Positions 8,013-18,388 of a DNA stretch of 64,000 bases are shown here, piece by piece. Origin of the DNA: Fredinandcohnia onubensis (GTDB taxonomy: Bacteria; Bacillota; Bacilli; Bacillales; Bacillaceae_L). Each line of letters opens with the position of its first letter. The stretch's first letter is position 1. The translations under genes and the position numbers were made by a program. The stretch lies in NCBI RefSeq assembly GCF_031181385.1, contig NZ_JAPSKV010000009.1:82198-146197 (forward strand). The letters are read 5' to 3'. The notes beneath the pieces are model-generated. The model searched no databases. It was not told the DNA's origin and saw only the letters and a program-made list of their open reading frames with translations.

Positions 8013-9266
8013 TTATTCCAGTTCGGATATTAATTCTTCAATCTCGTACTTCATTGGGTCAAGCTTAAGGAGTTCCCTAAATACTTCGATTGCCTCTTCC
8101 CGTTTACCGTCCTCCAATAGGAAATATCCAAACTCTTCTAAAAACTCTGGAGTTTCTTTAAAAGAAGTATATGCATGACGGTAATGGTTTAATGCATCCG
8201 AATATTGTTCTAGTTTATTTTTTGCAAACCCAAGGTCCCACTCAAATTGTTCATCATATTCGCCATAGCTCATGACATTATCGAGGCATTCCACAACATC
8301 CTCGAATCTTTCTTCGCGCAATAGAAACTTTGAAAGTTGTAAAGTTGCTTCCAGATATCCTGGATCAATTCCAACTGCAGCGCGAAGGTACTTCTCAGCA
8401 TTTTCTTTATCACCAAGTAGCATTGATATTTTGCCCGCATAAAATGTGAGTTCTTTATTTAATGACTCCACTTCTAGGCCCTCTAAGAGGATCTGAAAGC
8501 TTTCCGTGAAGCTTCCTTCTTCTTCATATGCTTTAGCAAGGTATAAATAAAGTGAACCATAGTCCGGGTCTAGCTCTTTTAGTCTAGAAAGAATCTCGAT
8601 TGCCTTTTTAAAGTATTTTGCCTGAAAAGCAGTAACGCCGAATCCAAACAACGTATTACTATCTTCTTGTTTTTTGATTGCTTCTTCATAATACGGAAGA
8701 GCCTCTTCAAATTTACCTGTTGTACTATAGCTTTCCGCGATTCTGGCGTTAACATTTACACCTGCTACTTCGTCATTATCCTGTAAAACCTGCATATAAT
8801 AAGGAATGCTTTTGCTGTATTCGCCGTGAGTTAAATACAATTCCGCTAAAGCAAAATCAATGATTGGCTCATCATCTGACTTTTCCTTAGCTAACAGAAG
8901 TTTTTGCTCACTCACTTCGTGTAAACCCTGCATCTGAAACAGGTCAGCTTGCAAAACAAGGGATTCCAAATAGACTGGGTCATCCTCTGAAATTTGCTCG
9001 AGAATTTCAATTGATTCCTCTTCCATATCTAGATCAATCATGATTTCTGCTAAAAATACAAAAAGCTCACCTTCATCAGGGTATCTTGCGATTAATTCCT
9101 CAACGATTTCTTTGGCTTCTTCGACAAAGCCCCATTTATAGTAACTTTCTGCAATGGTGTATTTTTCATCATCATTGGAGTATTCTCTTAGCTTCTTTAA
9201 AGCTTTGAGCCCTTCTTCAACATTACCATCTTCAACTAACTGAATTGCACTCTCTAATCTATTCAT
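8013..9266 (-). CDS. ypiA: Tetratricopeptide-repeat protein YpiA
   Basis: A 417-residue acidic protein made almost wholly of about eleven or twelve TPR helical hairpins, with recurring patterns such as ALPYYEEAIKKQ, YLYLAKAYEEEGSF and EEAIEVFRELLKLDP. TPR arrays bind partner proteins; no enzymatic motif is seen. It sits between the amidohydrolase-like gene (21 bp upstream) and ypiB. In B. subtilis ypiA follows aroA directly, so the gene between them here is an addition. The partner is not known. Confidence 0.85.
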   Translation of the reverse strand: MNRLESAIQLVEDGNVEEGLKALKKLREYSNDDEKYTIAESYYKWGFVEEAKEIVEELIARYPDEGELFVFLAEIMIDLDMEEESIEILEQISEDDPVYLESLVLQADLFQMQGLHEVSEQKLLLAKEKSDDEPIIDFALAELYLTHGEYSKSIPYYMQVLQDNDEVAGVNVNARIAESYSTTGKFEEALPYYEEAIKKQEDSNTLFGFGVTAFQAKYFKKAIEILSRLKELDPDYGSLYLYLAKAYEEEGSFTESFQILLEGLEVESLNKELTFYAGKISMLLGDKENAEKYLRAAVGIDPGYLEATLQLSKFLLREERFEDVVECLDNVMSYGEYDEQFEWDLGFAKNKLEQYSDALNHYRHAYTSFKETPEFLEEFGYFLLEDGKREEAIEVFRELLKLDPMKYEIEELISELE

Positions 9267-9287
9267 AAAATCATTAACTCCTCTTAC

Positions 9288-10226
9288 CTATCTCTCTTTC
9301 ACCAATACGTCCTTATCATAGGAAGATGCAAAAAAGCCAGGTTTTTTTACTATACATTCATTACCATAGCCGGAACGAAAGTATACATTAGCATCAACTT
9401 TTGTAAAATTACCTTTATGCATGGTGATTGTGGGTATAAGATTATGATAATCGAGAGTTGGCTTTTCATCAACTGAATAGCCTATAGAATCATGCTCATA
9501 TAAATTATAATCGAGTTCTCCACCTACACGTATATCCCCTTTGTCTGGATATATCCCGACCTTTTTTAACATATCAAAGGACAATGGTTCATTCTCAGTC
9601 GGACAAACCGGTATCGTTGGAATTCGATTCTCTTCAGTAATAACTCTCCACATCTCGTCCTTTCGATTACTATTAAAAATCGGCTTCTCTTTCATTTTCC
9701 ACTCAGGGATGATTGGAATTTGAAAAGAATGGTAGGATTCCCTAATCCACCCCCATGGCACCTTGTTTAGATCGTCCACTTTTTCAATTGTGACAATAAT
9801 GACAGGGACTTTTTTTCGCCTACAGGCAACAATGATAGATGGCGTTAAGGCTTCAAGGGGAATACGAATTCCTAAATAATAATCAATTGGACTATTTAAC
9901 AGGTAATGCCTAGTATTCTTTAGAGAGTTGCCCAGTTCGCGTTCGCTCTTTACGTCACTTATGACTAGTAAGGTTGTACAACCTTTTCTTAAGTACTTTT
10001 CCGTCACTTCCATTTTAAAGGATTGAAATGAATGCTCTTTTGAAAAGGAGTAGTTAATCATAACGTGACCAGGTGTTAATAAGTATTGTGATAGGTTTGT
10101 CTTCATAAAAGAGAGTCTTTTGAGGTTTTCTTTCATATAATCAACGCGTTGATTTTTAATAAGAATTGAGCATGTTATGACCCTATTATCCTTTAAAACA
10201 TTCGCTTTTTCTAATATATATGGCAT
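9288..10226 (-). CDS. Unrecognised protein with remnants of an amidohydrolase fold
   Basis: I do not recognise this 312-residue protein as a named family. Its layout resembles amidohydrolases: an N-terminal strand region (residues 4-35) leads to LLTPGHVMINYS near residue 52, where amidohydrolases have PGFIDxHxH; GCTTLLV near residue 84 matches the usual GVTT turn; and YPDKGDIRVGGELDYNLYEHD near residue 232 resembles the C-terminal KGxIxVGxDADLxxxD. The HxH metal ligands are missing and about 100 residues of barrel seem absent, so I infer a degenerate or non-catalytic relative. The start at ATG 10226 follows GGGGAGG. It lies between the aroA terminator and ypiA. Confidence 0.5.
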   Translation of the reverse strand: MPYILEKANVLKDNRVITCSILIKNQRVDYMKENLKRLSFMKTNLSQYLLTPGHVMINYSFSKEHSFQSFKMEVTEKYLRKGCTTLLVISDVKSERELGNSLKNTRHYLLNSPIDYYLGIRIPLEALTPSIIVACRRKKVPVIIVTIEKVDDLNKVPWGWIRESYHSFQIPIIPEWKMKEKPIFNSNRKDEMWRVITEENRIPTIPVCPTENEPLSFDMLKKVGIYPDKGDIRVGGELDYNLYEHDSIGYSVDEKPTLDYHNLIPTITMHKGNFTKVDANVYFRSGYGNECIVKKPGFFASSYDKDVLVKER

Positions 10227-10314
10227 CAAACCTCCCCTTTCGCAAATCTTAGTCTTAAGACAAGCTATGCAAAAAGTAGTGGATGTATGTTAGTTTTTGT
10301 TTTTAATAAAACAG

Positions 10315-10343
10315 AAAACCCATGGAAATTTTCCACGGGTTTT
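10315..10343 (-). terminator. Intrinsic terminator of the aro-trp supraoperon
   Basis: AAAACCCGTGG pairs with CCATGGGTTTT on minus around AAAATTT, followed by a T-rich run. It lies just past the aroA stop codon and marks the end of the long aromatic operon. Confidence 0.85.
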
Positions 10344-10348
10344 CATTC

Positions 10349-11647
10349 TTAATCTTCCTTTATTAATAAATCAAGGTGTTCAAAAAAGCTTGGGTATGAA
10401 ACTTTAATGGAATCATAATCTTCAAGAGACACTTCATTACCCGCAATACATGCTGCAACAGCTAGCATCATGCCAATTCTGTGGTCTCCATGACTATGAA
10501 CATGTCCACCCGTTAATTGTTTCTTCTCACCTGCTATAATCATACCGTCATTTGTCGGTTCAATTGAAACTCCAAGTTTAGAAAGCTCGCCGACAACTGT
10601 GTCAATTCGGTTTGTTTCCTTTACCTTAAGCTCCTCGGCATCTTTTATAATTGTTTTCCCTTCAGCCTGTGTTGCCAAAAGCGCAATGACTGGAATCTCG
10701 TCAATTAAACGCGGAATGAGGTCACCACCAATTTCAATCCCTCTTAATTCAGAAGTTTGGATTGTTAGATCAGCTATAGGTTCGTTATTTTCCACTCTCT
10801 CATTCTCGATTTCTAGACGTGCTCCCATTTTAACAAGCACATCAATAATACCTGTCCTAGTTGGATTCATTCCCACATTTTTCAATGTAATTCGACTGTT
10901 TGGTACAATAGCCCCTGCAACAAGGAAAAATGCAGCAGACGAAATATCCCCAGGAACCTGAATATTTGTTCCTATGAGCTTCTGTCCGCCTTTTACTTTA
11001 ACAGTTAAACCTTCCTCTTCAACATCACAGCCATAGGCACGCAGCATGCGCTCAGTATGGTCTCTTGATTTATGCGGCTCTGTAACAGATGTTGTTCCTT
11101 TCGCATTTAAACCCGCTAAAAGAATAGACGATTTTACTTGAGCACTTGCTACAGGAGAAACATAGTCAATTCCCTGTAATTCGCCACCTCGAATTGAGAG
11201 TGGAGTAAAATTCCCATCTTCTCTTCCATCGATTTTTGCTCCCATTTGACGCAATGGTGCTGTTACCCGCTTCATTGGCCTCTTTGCAATTGACTCGTCC
11301 CCAATCATGCAAGTATGAATTGGAATACCGGAAAGAAGTCCGACCATTAATCTTGTGGTTGTTCCAGAATTACCTGTATCTAATACTACATCTGGTTCAC
11401 GTAACCCTTTAAAACCTACTCCTTCAATTTCAACATGGTCCTTATCCTGTGTAATTTTCACACCAAGTTTTTCAAAACAGCTAATAGTACTTAAGCAGTC
11501 TTCACCAGGTAAAAAATTGTCCACAACAGTTTTCCCATCTGCAATTGCTCCAAGCATTATAGAGCGATGGGAGATGGATTTATCACCAGGAATATCAATT
11601 GAACCATTGAGACCTGTAATATTTGTACGTAGCTTTATTGAATCCAT
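10349..11647 (-). CDS. aroA: 3-phosphoshikimate 1-carboxyvinyltransferase (EPSP synthase)
   Basis: EPSP synthase of the shikimate pathway (432 residues), joining phosphoenolpyruvate to shikimate-3-phosphate. Visible motifs are GDKSISHRS near the N-terminus (phosphate binding), [12 protein letters not shown] near residue 90, and the C-terminal [13 protein letters not shown]. The ATG at 11647 follows AGGAGTGG; the open frame runs six codons further upstream without a better site. It is the last gene of the supraoperon after tyrA, as in B. subtilis, where it is called aroE. Confidence 0.96.
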   Translation of the reverse strand: MDSIKLRTNITGLNGSIDIPGDKSISHRSIMLGAIADGKTVVDNFLPGEDCLSTISCFEKLGVKITQDKDHVEIEGVGFKGLREPDVVLDTGNSGTTTRLMVGLLSGIPIHTCMIGDESIAKRPMKRVTAPLRQMGAKIDGREDGNFTPLSIRGGELQGIDYVSPVASAQVKSSILLAGLNAKGTTSVTEPHKSRDHTERMLRAYGCDVEEEGLTVKVKGGQKLIGTNIQVPGDISSAAFFLVAGAIVPNSRITLKNVGMNPTRTGIIDVLVKMGARLEIENERVENNEPIADLTIQTSELRGIEIGGDLIPRLIDEIPVIALLATQAEGKTIIKDAEELKVKETNRIDTVVGELSKLGVSIEPTNDGMIIAGEKKQLTGGHVHSHGDHRIGMMLAVAACIAGNEVSLEDYDSIKVSYPSFFEHLDLLIKED

Positions 11648-11689
11648 ATTACCACTCCTAATCAAATACCCCTTTGTGTTTTTAATACG

Positions 11690-12802
11690 CTATCCATTAA
11701 ATGTTTCATAATTCGTCTTGCTTTCAATACATAACTTAGCTTTGGCACGATCCTCGTCACTTTGGAAACTGATACGTAACGCACCGTATATTTCTTCTCT
11801 TGTCTCAATTATTCTGATATTCGTAATACTAATTCTTTCTTGAGCGAGAAGTCCTGTGATTTCCGAAACGACACCAGGATAATCCGGAATATCAACATAT
11901 AAATCGTAGAATGAAGGTATAGCACCTTTTGTACGAGTAGGAAGTCCATCGCGAAAATTTTTGGCATCCATAAAATAATTATAAATATCATCGCCATTTC
12001 CACTTTCTACAAAGTTTCGGATTTGTTCCATTTCGTCAATCCAATTTTCAAAAAGATCTAGTAATACATTTCGATTATGTAATAATATATCACGCCACAT
12101 GGACGGATTACTAGATGCAATTCTAGTAATATCGCGAAAACCACCTGCTGCTAGTGGACGAACTAGTTCATTTTTTTGATCATATTTTAGTGCTTGATGT
12201 ACAAGACTTGCTGCAACAATATGTGGAAAATGGCTAATTACACCAGCAACACGATCATGCTCCTCAGGAGTCATAATAACAAAATTTGCTTTTGTTCCCT
12301 TTAATAGTGTTTTAAGTTGTTCTACACCAAGTTTACTAGAAGGTGATTCATTATGGGGGGTAAAAATATAAAAAGCATTCTCAAACAAGTGTTCCTTCGC
12401 AGCAACAACACCACTTTTATGAGAACCAGCCATTGGATGGCCGCCGATAAAGGTTACACCAATCTCCCCAAAAATGGAATCTGCTGTATGAACAATTTCC
12501 TGTTTCGTACTCCCCACATCAGAAACGATGACATCTTTTTTTAGCTCATATGAGCTGAGCTCATGAATAATGTCAATGGTCCGCTTTACTGGAACCGATA
12601 TAAAAATATATTCACATGTATGTACGACATCCTCTAGCTTAAATACCACTTCATCAATCACTTGTAACGTTTTTGCCAACAGTGATGATTCTGTATTGCT
12701 ATCAAAACCATAAATTGTAGCATCAGGATGTTCCTTCTTTATCGCAAGTGCAATTGAACCCCCTATTAAACCAAGTCCAATTACTAATATATTTTTTCCC
12801 AT
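11690..12802 (-). CDS. tyrA: Prephenate dehydrogenase with ACT domain
   Basis: Converts prephenate to 4-hydroxyphenylpyruvate for tyrosine synthesis (370 residues). The NAD-binding GLGLIGGSIA is at residues 8-17; the GGHPMAGSHKSG segment carries the catalytic His region. Residues 295-365 form an ACT domain (VDIPDYPGVVSEITGLL) that probably senses tyrosine. It is 57 bp downstream of hisC and 43 bp upstream of aroA, within the same operon. Confidence 0.96.
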   Translation of the reverse strand: MGKNILVIGLGLIGGSIALAIKKEHPDATIYGFDSNTESSLLAKTLQVIDEVVFKLEDVVHTCEYIFISVPVKRTIDIIHELSSYELKKDVIVSDVGSTKQEIVHTADSIFGEIGVTFIGGHPMAGSHKSGVVAAKEHLFENAFYIFTPHNESPSSKLGVEQLKTLLKGTKANFVIMTPEEHDRVAGVISHFPHIVAASLVHQALKYDQKNELVRPLAAGGFRDITRIASSNPSMWRDILLHNRNVLLDLFENWIDEMEQIRNFVESGNGDDIYNYFMDAKNFRDGLPTRTKGAIPSFYDLYVDIPDYPGVVSEITGLLAQERISITNIRIIETREEIYGALRISFQSDEDRAKAKLCIESKTNYETFNG

Positions 12803-12858
12803 CTCATCACCACCGATAATAGAAACACTAATGGGGGTTACATTGAACCCCCACAGTT

Positions 12859-13956
12859 TTACTTCTGTTGATTTGCTAACATCTCTGAAAGTATCGCTAT
12901 AAGTTCACTATTTTGTTCTTCTGTGCCAACAGTAATACGAAGGCTAGTTGGAAAGCCCAGAGCATTTCCTGAGCGAACAATGAAGCCCCGCTCCAATAAA
13001 TAGTGAAACACATCATCACCTGGTTGTTTAAAATCAATCAAAATAAAATTACCGAACGATGGATAATAAGATAATTGATTTTCCTCACAGAAACTATAAT
13101 ACTGCTGCAAGCCTTGTTTGTTTTTCTCAACATATGAAGCGATAAAATCTTGATCATCTATTGCAGCAGCTGCTGCTATTTGACCTACTCGATTTGAATT
13201 GAACGGCTGACGAACAGGTTCAATTTTATTGATGAAATCACTATTTCCAATTGCATAGCCAACGCGAAGTCCACCAAGGCCATATGCCTTTGAAAAAGTC
13301 CTTAAAACAAGTAGGTTAGGATAGTCATTTAGAAGGGCAACAGTATTTGGATAATCCTTTTCATTTGCCGCAAATTCATAATAAGCTTCATCCATTACAA
13401 TTAGGACATGCTTTGGAACTTGCTTCAAGAAATGATGAAGTCTCTCTGAGTTCACATACACTCCTGATGGGTTGTTTGGAGAGCAAACCCAAACAATTTC
13501 CGTATTCTCATCAATTTGCTTGAGCATTCCATCAAGGTCATGATGACCATCAATTAGCTCAACCTCACGTACCTCTGCCCCTTCTATAATGGCATTATGC
13601 TTATACTGCGAAAATGAAGGATTAGCCATAACTGTATTTTTGCCGGGTGCAAGCAAAGCAACCGTAATAATGTGAATGACATCGTCAGACCCATTCCCAA
13701 AAAGAAGTTGTGAACCATCTACACCTAAGTGCTTTGCAAGCTTTTCTCTAAGCACTGTTGCATAGCCATCAGGGTAAATTGCAAATGAGTCCAAGCTGTT
13801 TTTAACTGCTTCTTTTACTTTTTCCGAGCATCCATATGGATTTTCATTTGAAGCTAGTTTCACAATCTTTTCTAAACCGTATTCTCTTTTTACCTCTTCA
13901 ATTGGTTTTCCTGGTTGATATGGTTTTAAATCTAATAACTGTTCCTTGATATTCAT
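12859..13956 (-). CDS. hisC: Histidinol-phosphate/aromatic aminotransferase
   Basis: A PLP-dependent class I/II aminotransferase of 365 residues. The PLP lysine is in [16 protein letters not shown] (about residue 222), with SNENPYG near the N-terminus and CSPNNPSG at the substrate region. It makes histidinol phosphate, and from its place in the aromatic operon it is likely to transaminate phenylpyruvate and hydroxyphenylpyruvate too, as the B. subtilis enzyme does. It starts 16 bp after trpA ends. Confidence 0.95.
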   Translation of the reverse strand: MNIKEQLLDLKPYQPGKPIEEVKREYGLEKIVKLASNENPYGCSEKVKEAVKNSLDSFAIYPDGYATVLREKLAKHLGVDGSQLLFGNGSDDVIHIITVALLAPGKNTVMANPSFSQYKHNAIIEGAEVREVELIDGHHDLDGMLKQIDENTEIVWVCSPNNPSGVYVNSERLHHFLKQVPKHVLIVMDEAYYEFAANEKDYPNTVALLNDYPNLLVLRTFSKAYGLGGLRVGYAIGNSDFINKIEPVRQPFNSNRVGQIAAAAAIDDQDFIASYVEKNKQGLQQYYSFCEENQLSYYPSFGNFILIDFKQPGDDVFHYLLERGFIVRSGNALGFPTSLRITVGTEEQNSELIAILSEMLANQQK

Positions 13957-13971
13957 CTGAAGCTACACCTC

Positions 13972-14781
13972 TTAACTGTTAATTGGATGCAATACATCAT
14001 CTACAAAATTTTTAAAATGGGATAAGGCGGTAGCTCTTGTTTCTTCATTTACTAATTCTGGTAGATACTCTTCAATCTTTTGGATAAGGGCACTTCCCAT
14101 GATAACCCCATCACAATGGTCTTTAAGTGCTTCTACTTGAGAAGAATTAGAAATACCAAACCCAACCGCTACAGGAATATTACTATAGCGTTTTACCTCT
14201 TGTAAAAATGAGTATACCTCATTATTAAGCGAATTTCGAACACCTGTTACACCAAGGGATGAAACACAATATAAAAACCCTTGTGCATTCGAAGCGATCT
14301 TTTCAATTCGACTTAAAGAAGTTGGTGCAACTAGAGAGATAAATTTTAATCCCTCATTTTCACATTTTCTTCTAAGGTCTTCACTTTCTTCAAAAGGAAG
14401 GTCGGGAACAAGTAGTCCGTCAATACCATTTTGTTGCGCTAAAGCGAAAAAGTTTTCTTCTCCTAATTGTAGCACAGGATTGTAATAGGTAAAGATAATT
14501 ACTGGAATTTTTAGACCTTTTTTTCTCATTACCGAAACAAGATTCATTGAGTTTTCTAGTGTAACCCCATTTTTAAGCGCACGCCCAGAAGCTCTTTGAA
14601 TAGTAGGGCCATCTGCTAATGGATCTGAATATGGGATCCCTAATTCTATGATTGAAGCACCAGATTCCTGTAATGTTAAGGCGATTTCAACGGTCACATC
14701 AGGATGAGGATCCCCTGCCACGATAAATGGGATAAATAATTTTTCAGCCTTGGGTAATCGGTTCGTAAAGGTTGTGTTCAT
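13972..14781 (-). CDS. trpA: Tryptophan synthase alpha chain
   Basis: Cleaves indole-3-glycerol phosphate to indole and glyceraldehyde-3-phosphate (269 residues). The catalytic Glu is in [14 protein letters not shown] and the catalytic Asp in DGLLVPDLP; the phosphate-binding GFGIS is near residue 210. The start at 14781 follows GGGGGAG and lies inside the 3' end of trpB (38-bp overlap), consistent with translational coupling of the two subunits of the complex. Confidence 0.96.
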   Translation of the reverse strand: MNTTFTNRLPKAEKLFIPFIVAGDPHPDVTVEIALTLQESGASIIELGIPYSDPLADGPTIQRASGRALKNGVTLENSMNLVSVMRKKGLKIPVIIFTYYNPVLQLGEENFFALAQQNGIDGLLVPDLPFEESEDLRRKCENEGLKFISLVAPTSLSRIEKIASNAQGFLYCVSSLGVTGVRNSLNNEVYSFLQEVKRYSNIPVAVGFGISNSSQVEALKDHCDGVIMGSALIQKIEEYLPELVNEETRATALSHFKNFVDDVLHPINS

Positions 14782-15976
14782 TTTTAGCTCCCCCTTCTTC
14801 TAGATATGTCATTAGTGAGTGAACGTCTTTGTCTCCTCGTCCGGATAAACAAACTAAGATTGATTCTTCTGGTGACATTTCTTTTGCCAACTGGATTGCT
14901 TTAGCCATCGCATGTGCGGATTCGATGGCTGGGATAATTCCTTCAACACGAGTAAGTAATTGCAAGGCATCGAGAGCTTCCTGATCGGTTACACTTTCAT
15001 ATTTCACTCTACCACTACTTGCAAGATATGCATGTTCAGGTCCAACACCAGGATAATCTAATCCAGCAGAAATGGAATAAGGTTCTGTAATTTGGCCGTG
15101 CTCGTCTTGAAGAAGATACGTAAGCGAACCGTGAATAATACCTTTTGTTCCTTTCGTAATTGTTGCTGCGTGTAACAATGTATCGACACCTTTTCCCGCT
15201 GCTTCAGCACCGACCAAGCGCACGTCATCATTTAGAAACGGATAGAACATACCAATCGCATTACTTCCGCCCCCCACACAGGCTACTACTGTTGAAGGTA
15301 ATTGATTTTCGCGTTTTAAAAATTGTTCTCTTGCCTCATCACCAATAATTCGTTGGAAATCACGCACCATTTTCGGATAAGGATGTGGACCTACTACCGA
15401 GCCAATCATATAGTAGTGATCATCACAATTTTGTACCCAGTAACGGATTGCTTCATTCGTTGCATCCTTTAATGTTTGGTTTCCACTGGTAGCTGGAATT
15501 ACTTCAGCACCTAAAAGTCTCATTCGAAACACATTTAGCTTTTGCCTCTCAATATCCTCTACACCCATAAAAACCTTACATTCTAATCCAAATTTAGCGG
15601 CCACTGTAGCTGCTGCAACACCATGTTGACCCGCTCCTGTTTCAGCAATTATTTTTTTCTTACCCATTCTTTTTGCTAAGAGAGCTTGACCAATCGCATT
15701 GTTGATTTTGTGTGCGCCAGTATGATTTAAATCCTCACGCTTTAAATAGATCTTCGCACCACCTAATTCTTTCGTTAACTGATCAGCATATGTAAGTGCT
15801 GTTGGTCGACCTGAATATTCTTTTAAAATACGAGTATATTCGTTACGGAATTCTTCATCTTGATATGCCTCGTCTAATGCCTTTTCGATTTCTTCTAATG
15901 GCATCATCAATGTTTCCGGCACAAATTTTCCACCAAAATCTCCGAATCTACCATTTTCATTTGGTACGTTCTTCAA
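14744..15976 (-). CDS. trpB: Tryptophan synthase beta chain
   Basis: PLP enzyme that joins indole and serine (410 residues). The PLP lysine is in [10 protein letters not shown] and the phosphate loop is GGGSNAIG. I chose the TTG at 15974-15976 over the longer frame because GGGTGG lies seven bases upstream and the resulting N-terminus ([15 protein letters not shown]) matches the family's length and sequence. This start overlaps trpF by 20 bases. It forms the alpha-beta complex with TrpA, encoded next. Confidence 0.95.
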   Translation of the reverse strand: MKNVPNENGRFGDFGGKFVPETLMMPLEEIEKALDEAYQDEEFRNEYTRILKEYSGRPTALTYADQLTKELGGAKIYLKREDLNHTGAHKINNAIGQALLAKRMGKKKIIAETGAGQHGVAAATVAAKFGLECKVFMGVEDIERQKLNVFRMRLLGAEVIPATSGNQTLKDATNEAIRYWVQNCDDHYYMIGSVVGPHPYPKMVRDFQRIIGDEAREQFLKRENQLPSTVVACVGGGSNAIGMFYPFLNDDVRLVGAEAAGKGVDTLLHAATITKGTKGIIHGSLTYLLQDEHGQITEPYSISAGLDYPGVGPEHAYLASSGRVKYESVTDQEALDALQLLTRVEGIIPAIESAHAMAKAIQLAKEMSPEESILVCLSGRGDKDVHSLMTYLEEGGAKNEHNLYEPITQG

Positions 15977-16613
15977 ATTTATCCACCCATTTCTCAATAG
16001 TCTGTATGATATTGTGATCTTTCTTTCCTTCATATTCAATCCCGCTTGAGATATCAAACCCATCGATCTTATAGCTTAGTAGGCTATCAATATTTTCAGG
16101 GCCTACTCCACCTGCAATGAAACAAGGAACCCCTTGTCGATTTGCTTCCTGTTGATAGACAGGAATTGACTGCCAATCAAATGTGATACCAGAGCCACCC
16201 CAAACATTTGCAATCTTTGTATCAACAACATAACCATCAGCTACATCAGCAAACTCCTCCATCGTTCTTAGAGCTTGTTCATCGTGATGGATAACCTTCC
16301 AAACAGTAGTCCCTGTCTTCTTTTTTAGTTGTTTAATAAAATCAACCGATTCTGTTCCATGACATTGGATAACGGATAAAGGGACATTTGCCAATACGGT
16401 CTCTATCTCTTCCAGCTCTGCATTAACAAAGATCCCAACAGTTTGTTTATCATTCAGATCAATTTTTTGTAACCATTGTTTCACATCAACAGGATTTACT
16501 TTTCGCTTACTGGTTGCAAAAATAAATCCGATATAATCCGCATTGCTTTTTGCAACCACTTGTAAGTCCTCGTATGATTTATTTCCACAATATTTAATGA
16601 GAGGTCGTTGCAT
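15957..16613 (-). CDS. trpF: Phosphoribosylanthranilate isomerase
   Basis: A single-domain TIM barrel of 218 residues catalysing the Amadori rearrangement in tryptophan synthesis. The catalytic Cys is in [10 protein letters not shown]; other family motifs are [14 protein letters not shown] and [11 protein letters not shown]. The ATG at 16613 is chosen because GGAGAGG precedes it; the 46-codon longer frame overlaps trpC and lacks support. It overlaps trpC by 20 bases and trpB by 20 bases. Confidence 0.95.
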   Translation of the reverse strand: MQRPLIKYCGNKSYEDLQVVAKSNADYIGFIFATSKRKVNPVDVKQWLQKIDLNDKQTVGIFVNAELEEIETVLANVPLSVIQCHGTESVDFIKQLKKKTGTTVWKVIHHDEQALRTMEEFADVADGYVVDTKIANVWGGSGITFDWQSIPVYQQEANRQGVPCFIAGGVGPENIDSLLSYKIDGFDISSGIEYEGKKDHNIIQTIEKWVDKFEERTK

Positions 16614-17373
16614 GAGGGACCTCTCCAAACATTTGCTTAATCCCAATCCCCGGAGACTCTGCTCGCATAAATGCTTCTCCGATAAGTGCTGCCTTTGCAC
16701 CATATTTAATGATGGACTTAATATCCTGTGGAGTGTGGATTCCACTTTCACTCACGACAAGACTATCTGCTGGAGCATCTTTTGCAATTTCTTCTGTATG
16801 TGTAATCGAAGTTTCAAACACTTTCAAATTCCGATTATTAATACCAAGGATTTTAGGTGTAAAAATGCTACACACCTGTTCTAGTGTTTCCCTAGAATGG
16901 ACTTCAACAAGACACTCAAGACCCTTTTCATAAGCCTCACAATAGTATTCATGTAATTGGTTGGGCTCAAGTGCTTCTCCAATTAATAAGATCGCATCTG
17001 CACCGATTTTTTCACTTTGTTTAATCTGCTTCGCATCGACGATAAAATCCTTCCGAAGAACAGGGATATTTACATTCTTCTTGATATCCATTAAATATTC
17101 AATTGACCCCTGAAAAAATGGTTCATCTGTTAATACTGAAATAGCGTCCGCTTTTGCTTCTTCATATTCTGTTGCAACCTGGACTGGATGAAAATCCTCT
17201 CGTATCACACCTTTAGAAGGTGATGCCTTTTTCACCTCAGCAATGATACCAAGGGATCGATTAGGATTAGATAATACTTCATATAAAGAGATTCGCTTTA
17301 CTACACTGTCAATCTCAGGATATTTAATGTTTTTAACCTCTAATTTCTTCTGTTCAAGAATTTTGTTTAGCAA
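16594..17373 (-). CDS. trpC: Indole-3-glycerol phosphate synthase
   Basis: A TIM-barrel enzyme (259 residues) closing the indole ring. Key motifs are IAEVKKASPSKG (catalytic Lys), VLRKDFIVD, ALLIGEAFMR and SESGI. The TTG at 17373 is preferred over the longer frame: GGTGG precedes it and the protein then begins LLNKILEQKK, in line with relatives. It overlaps trpD by 20 bases. Confidence 0.95.
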   Translation of the reverse strand: MLNKILEQKKLEVKNIKYPEIDSVVKRISLYEVLSNPNRSLGIIAEVKKASPSKGVIREDFHPVQVATEYEEAKADAISVLTDEPFFQGSIEYLMDIKKNVNIPVLRKDFIVDAKQIKQSEKIGADAILLIGEALEPNQLHEYYCEAYEKGLECLVEVHSRETLEQVCSIFTPKILGINNRNLKVFETSITHTEEIAKDAPADSLVVSESGIHTPQDIKSIIKYGAKAALIGEAFMRAESPGIGIKQMFGEVPHATTSH

Positions 17374-18388
17374 AATACTCCACCTCACGATTTCTTAGCT
17401 GTTCAAATTGGTTTCTTGCTATTCCCATTACAAGTGCCTCTCTCGCCATTTCAACACCTTCACGAATACTGTTCGCTTTTCCTGAGATGTAAATAGCAGC
17501 ACCAGCATTTAATAAAACAATATTCGTTGCACTTTGATTGGCACTTCCATATAAAACATCCCGCAGTAGGTTTGCGCTCTCAACCACGGAAGAGACTTGA
17601 ATGTCCTTCATATTTCCACGGGGAAGGTCGACATCCTCGGGCGAGAGGACAAATCTAGTAATCTCTCCATCTTTTAATTCCACAATATCCGTTTCAGTTG
17701 TAATACTGCATTCATCTAGTCCATCACGTCCTGAAACAAATAAAATATGCTCAGAACCAAGTTTTTGAAGGGCATATGCCATCTTTTCAGCGTACTCAGT
17801 TGAGTACACACCTAATACTTGCCTTTTACATCTAGCTGGGTTTGCCATTGGCCCTAATAGGTTAAAAATGGTTCGAAATCCAATTTCCTGTCTCGGCGTG
17901 ACTGCATGCTTCATCGCAGCATGGTAGATAGGGGCAAATAAAAAGCTCATATTTCGTTTATTTAATGCAGCCTTCGCTTCTTCTTTGGTTGATTGGATTT
18001 CAACACCTAAATATTCTAAAACATCAGCACTACCACTTTTTGATGACACAGCACGATTCCCATGCTTTGCAACTTTTATTCCTAAGGAAGAGACAATAAT
18101 TGCAGATGCAGTTGAAATATTAAAGGTAGAAGCACCATCCCCACCTGTCCCACATGTATCAATTACTTGATCACTTTCATAATCAAGCTGCATCATATGC
18201 TCCCTCATTGCTCTTGCAAAGCCAGTAATTTCATCGACTGTTTCCCCACGAAAACGAAGGATTGAAAGTAAACTTGCAATCTGGCTTGCCGTTGCATCAC
18301 CAGACATAATCACGTCCATTACTCGATAGCTTTCTTCTTCAGTTAATACCTCACCAGTAATACATTTATTTAAAAGTTGTTTAAACAT
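17354..18388 (-). CDS. trpD: Anthranilate phosphoribosyltransferase
   Basis: Transfers phosphoribose to anthranilate (344 residues). The PRPP-binding glycine-rich motif DTCGTGGDGASTFNIST is near residue 80 and KHGNRAVSSKSGSADVLE near residue 107. GGAGG lies upstream of the ATG, inside the trpE end (8-base overlap). No glutamine amidotransferase (trpG) is in the operon; in Bacillus it is in the folate operon. Confidence 0.96.
   Translation of the reverse strand: MFKQLLNKCITGEVLTEEESYRVMDVIMSGDATASQIASLLSILRFRGETVDEITGFARAMREHMMQLDYESDQVIDTCGTGGDGASTFNISTASAIIVSSLGIKVAKHGNRAVSSKSGSADVLEYLGVEIQSTKEEAKAALNKRNMSFLFAPIYHAAMKHAVTPRQEIGFRTIFNLLGPMANPARCKRQVLGVYSTEYAEKMAYALQKLGSEHILFVSGRDGLDECSITTETDIVELKDGEITRFVLSPEDVDLPRGNMKDIQVSSVVESANLLRDVLYGSANQSATNIVLLNAGAAIYISGKANSIREGVEMAREALVMGIARNQFEQLRNREVEYFAKQNS

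Noticed and set aside
16543..16933. Plus-strand frames opposite trpC and trpF
   Set aside because: They are shadows of well-supported minus-strand genes.
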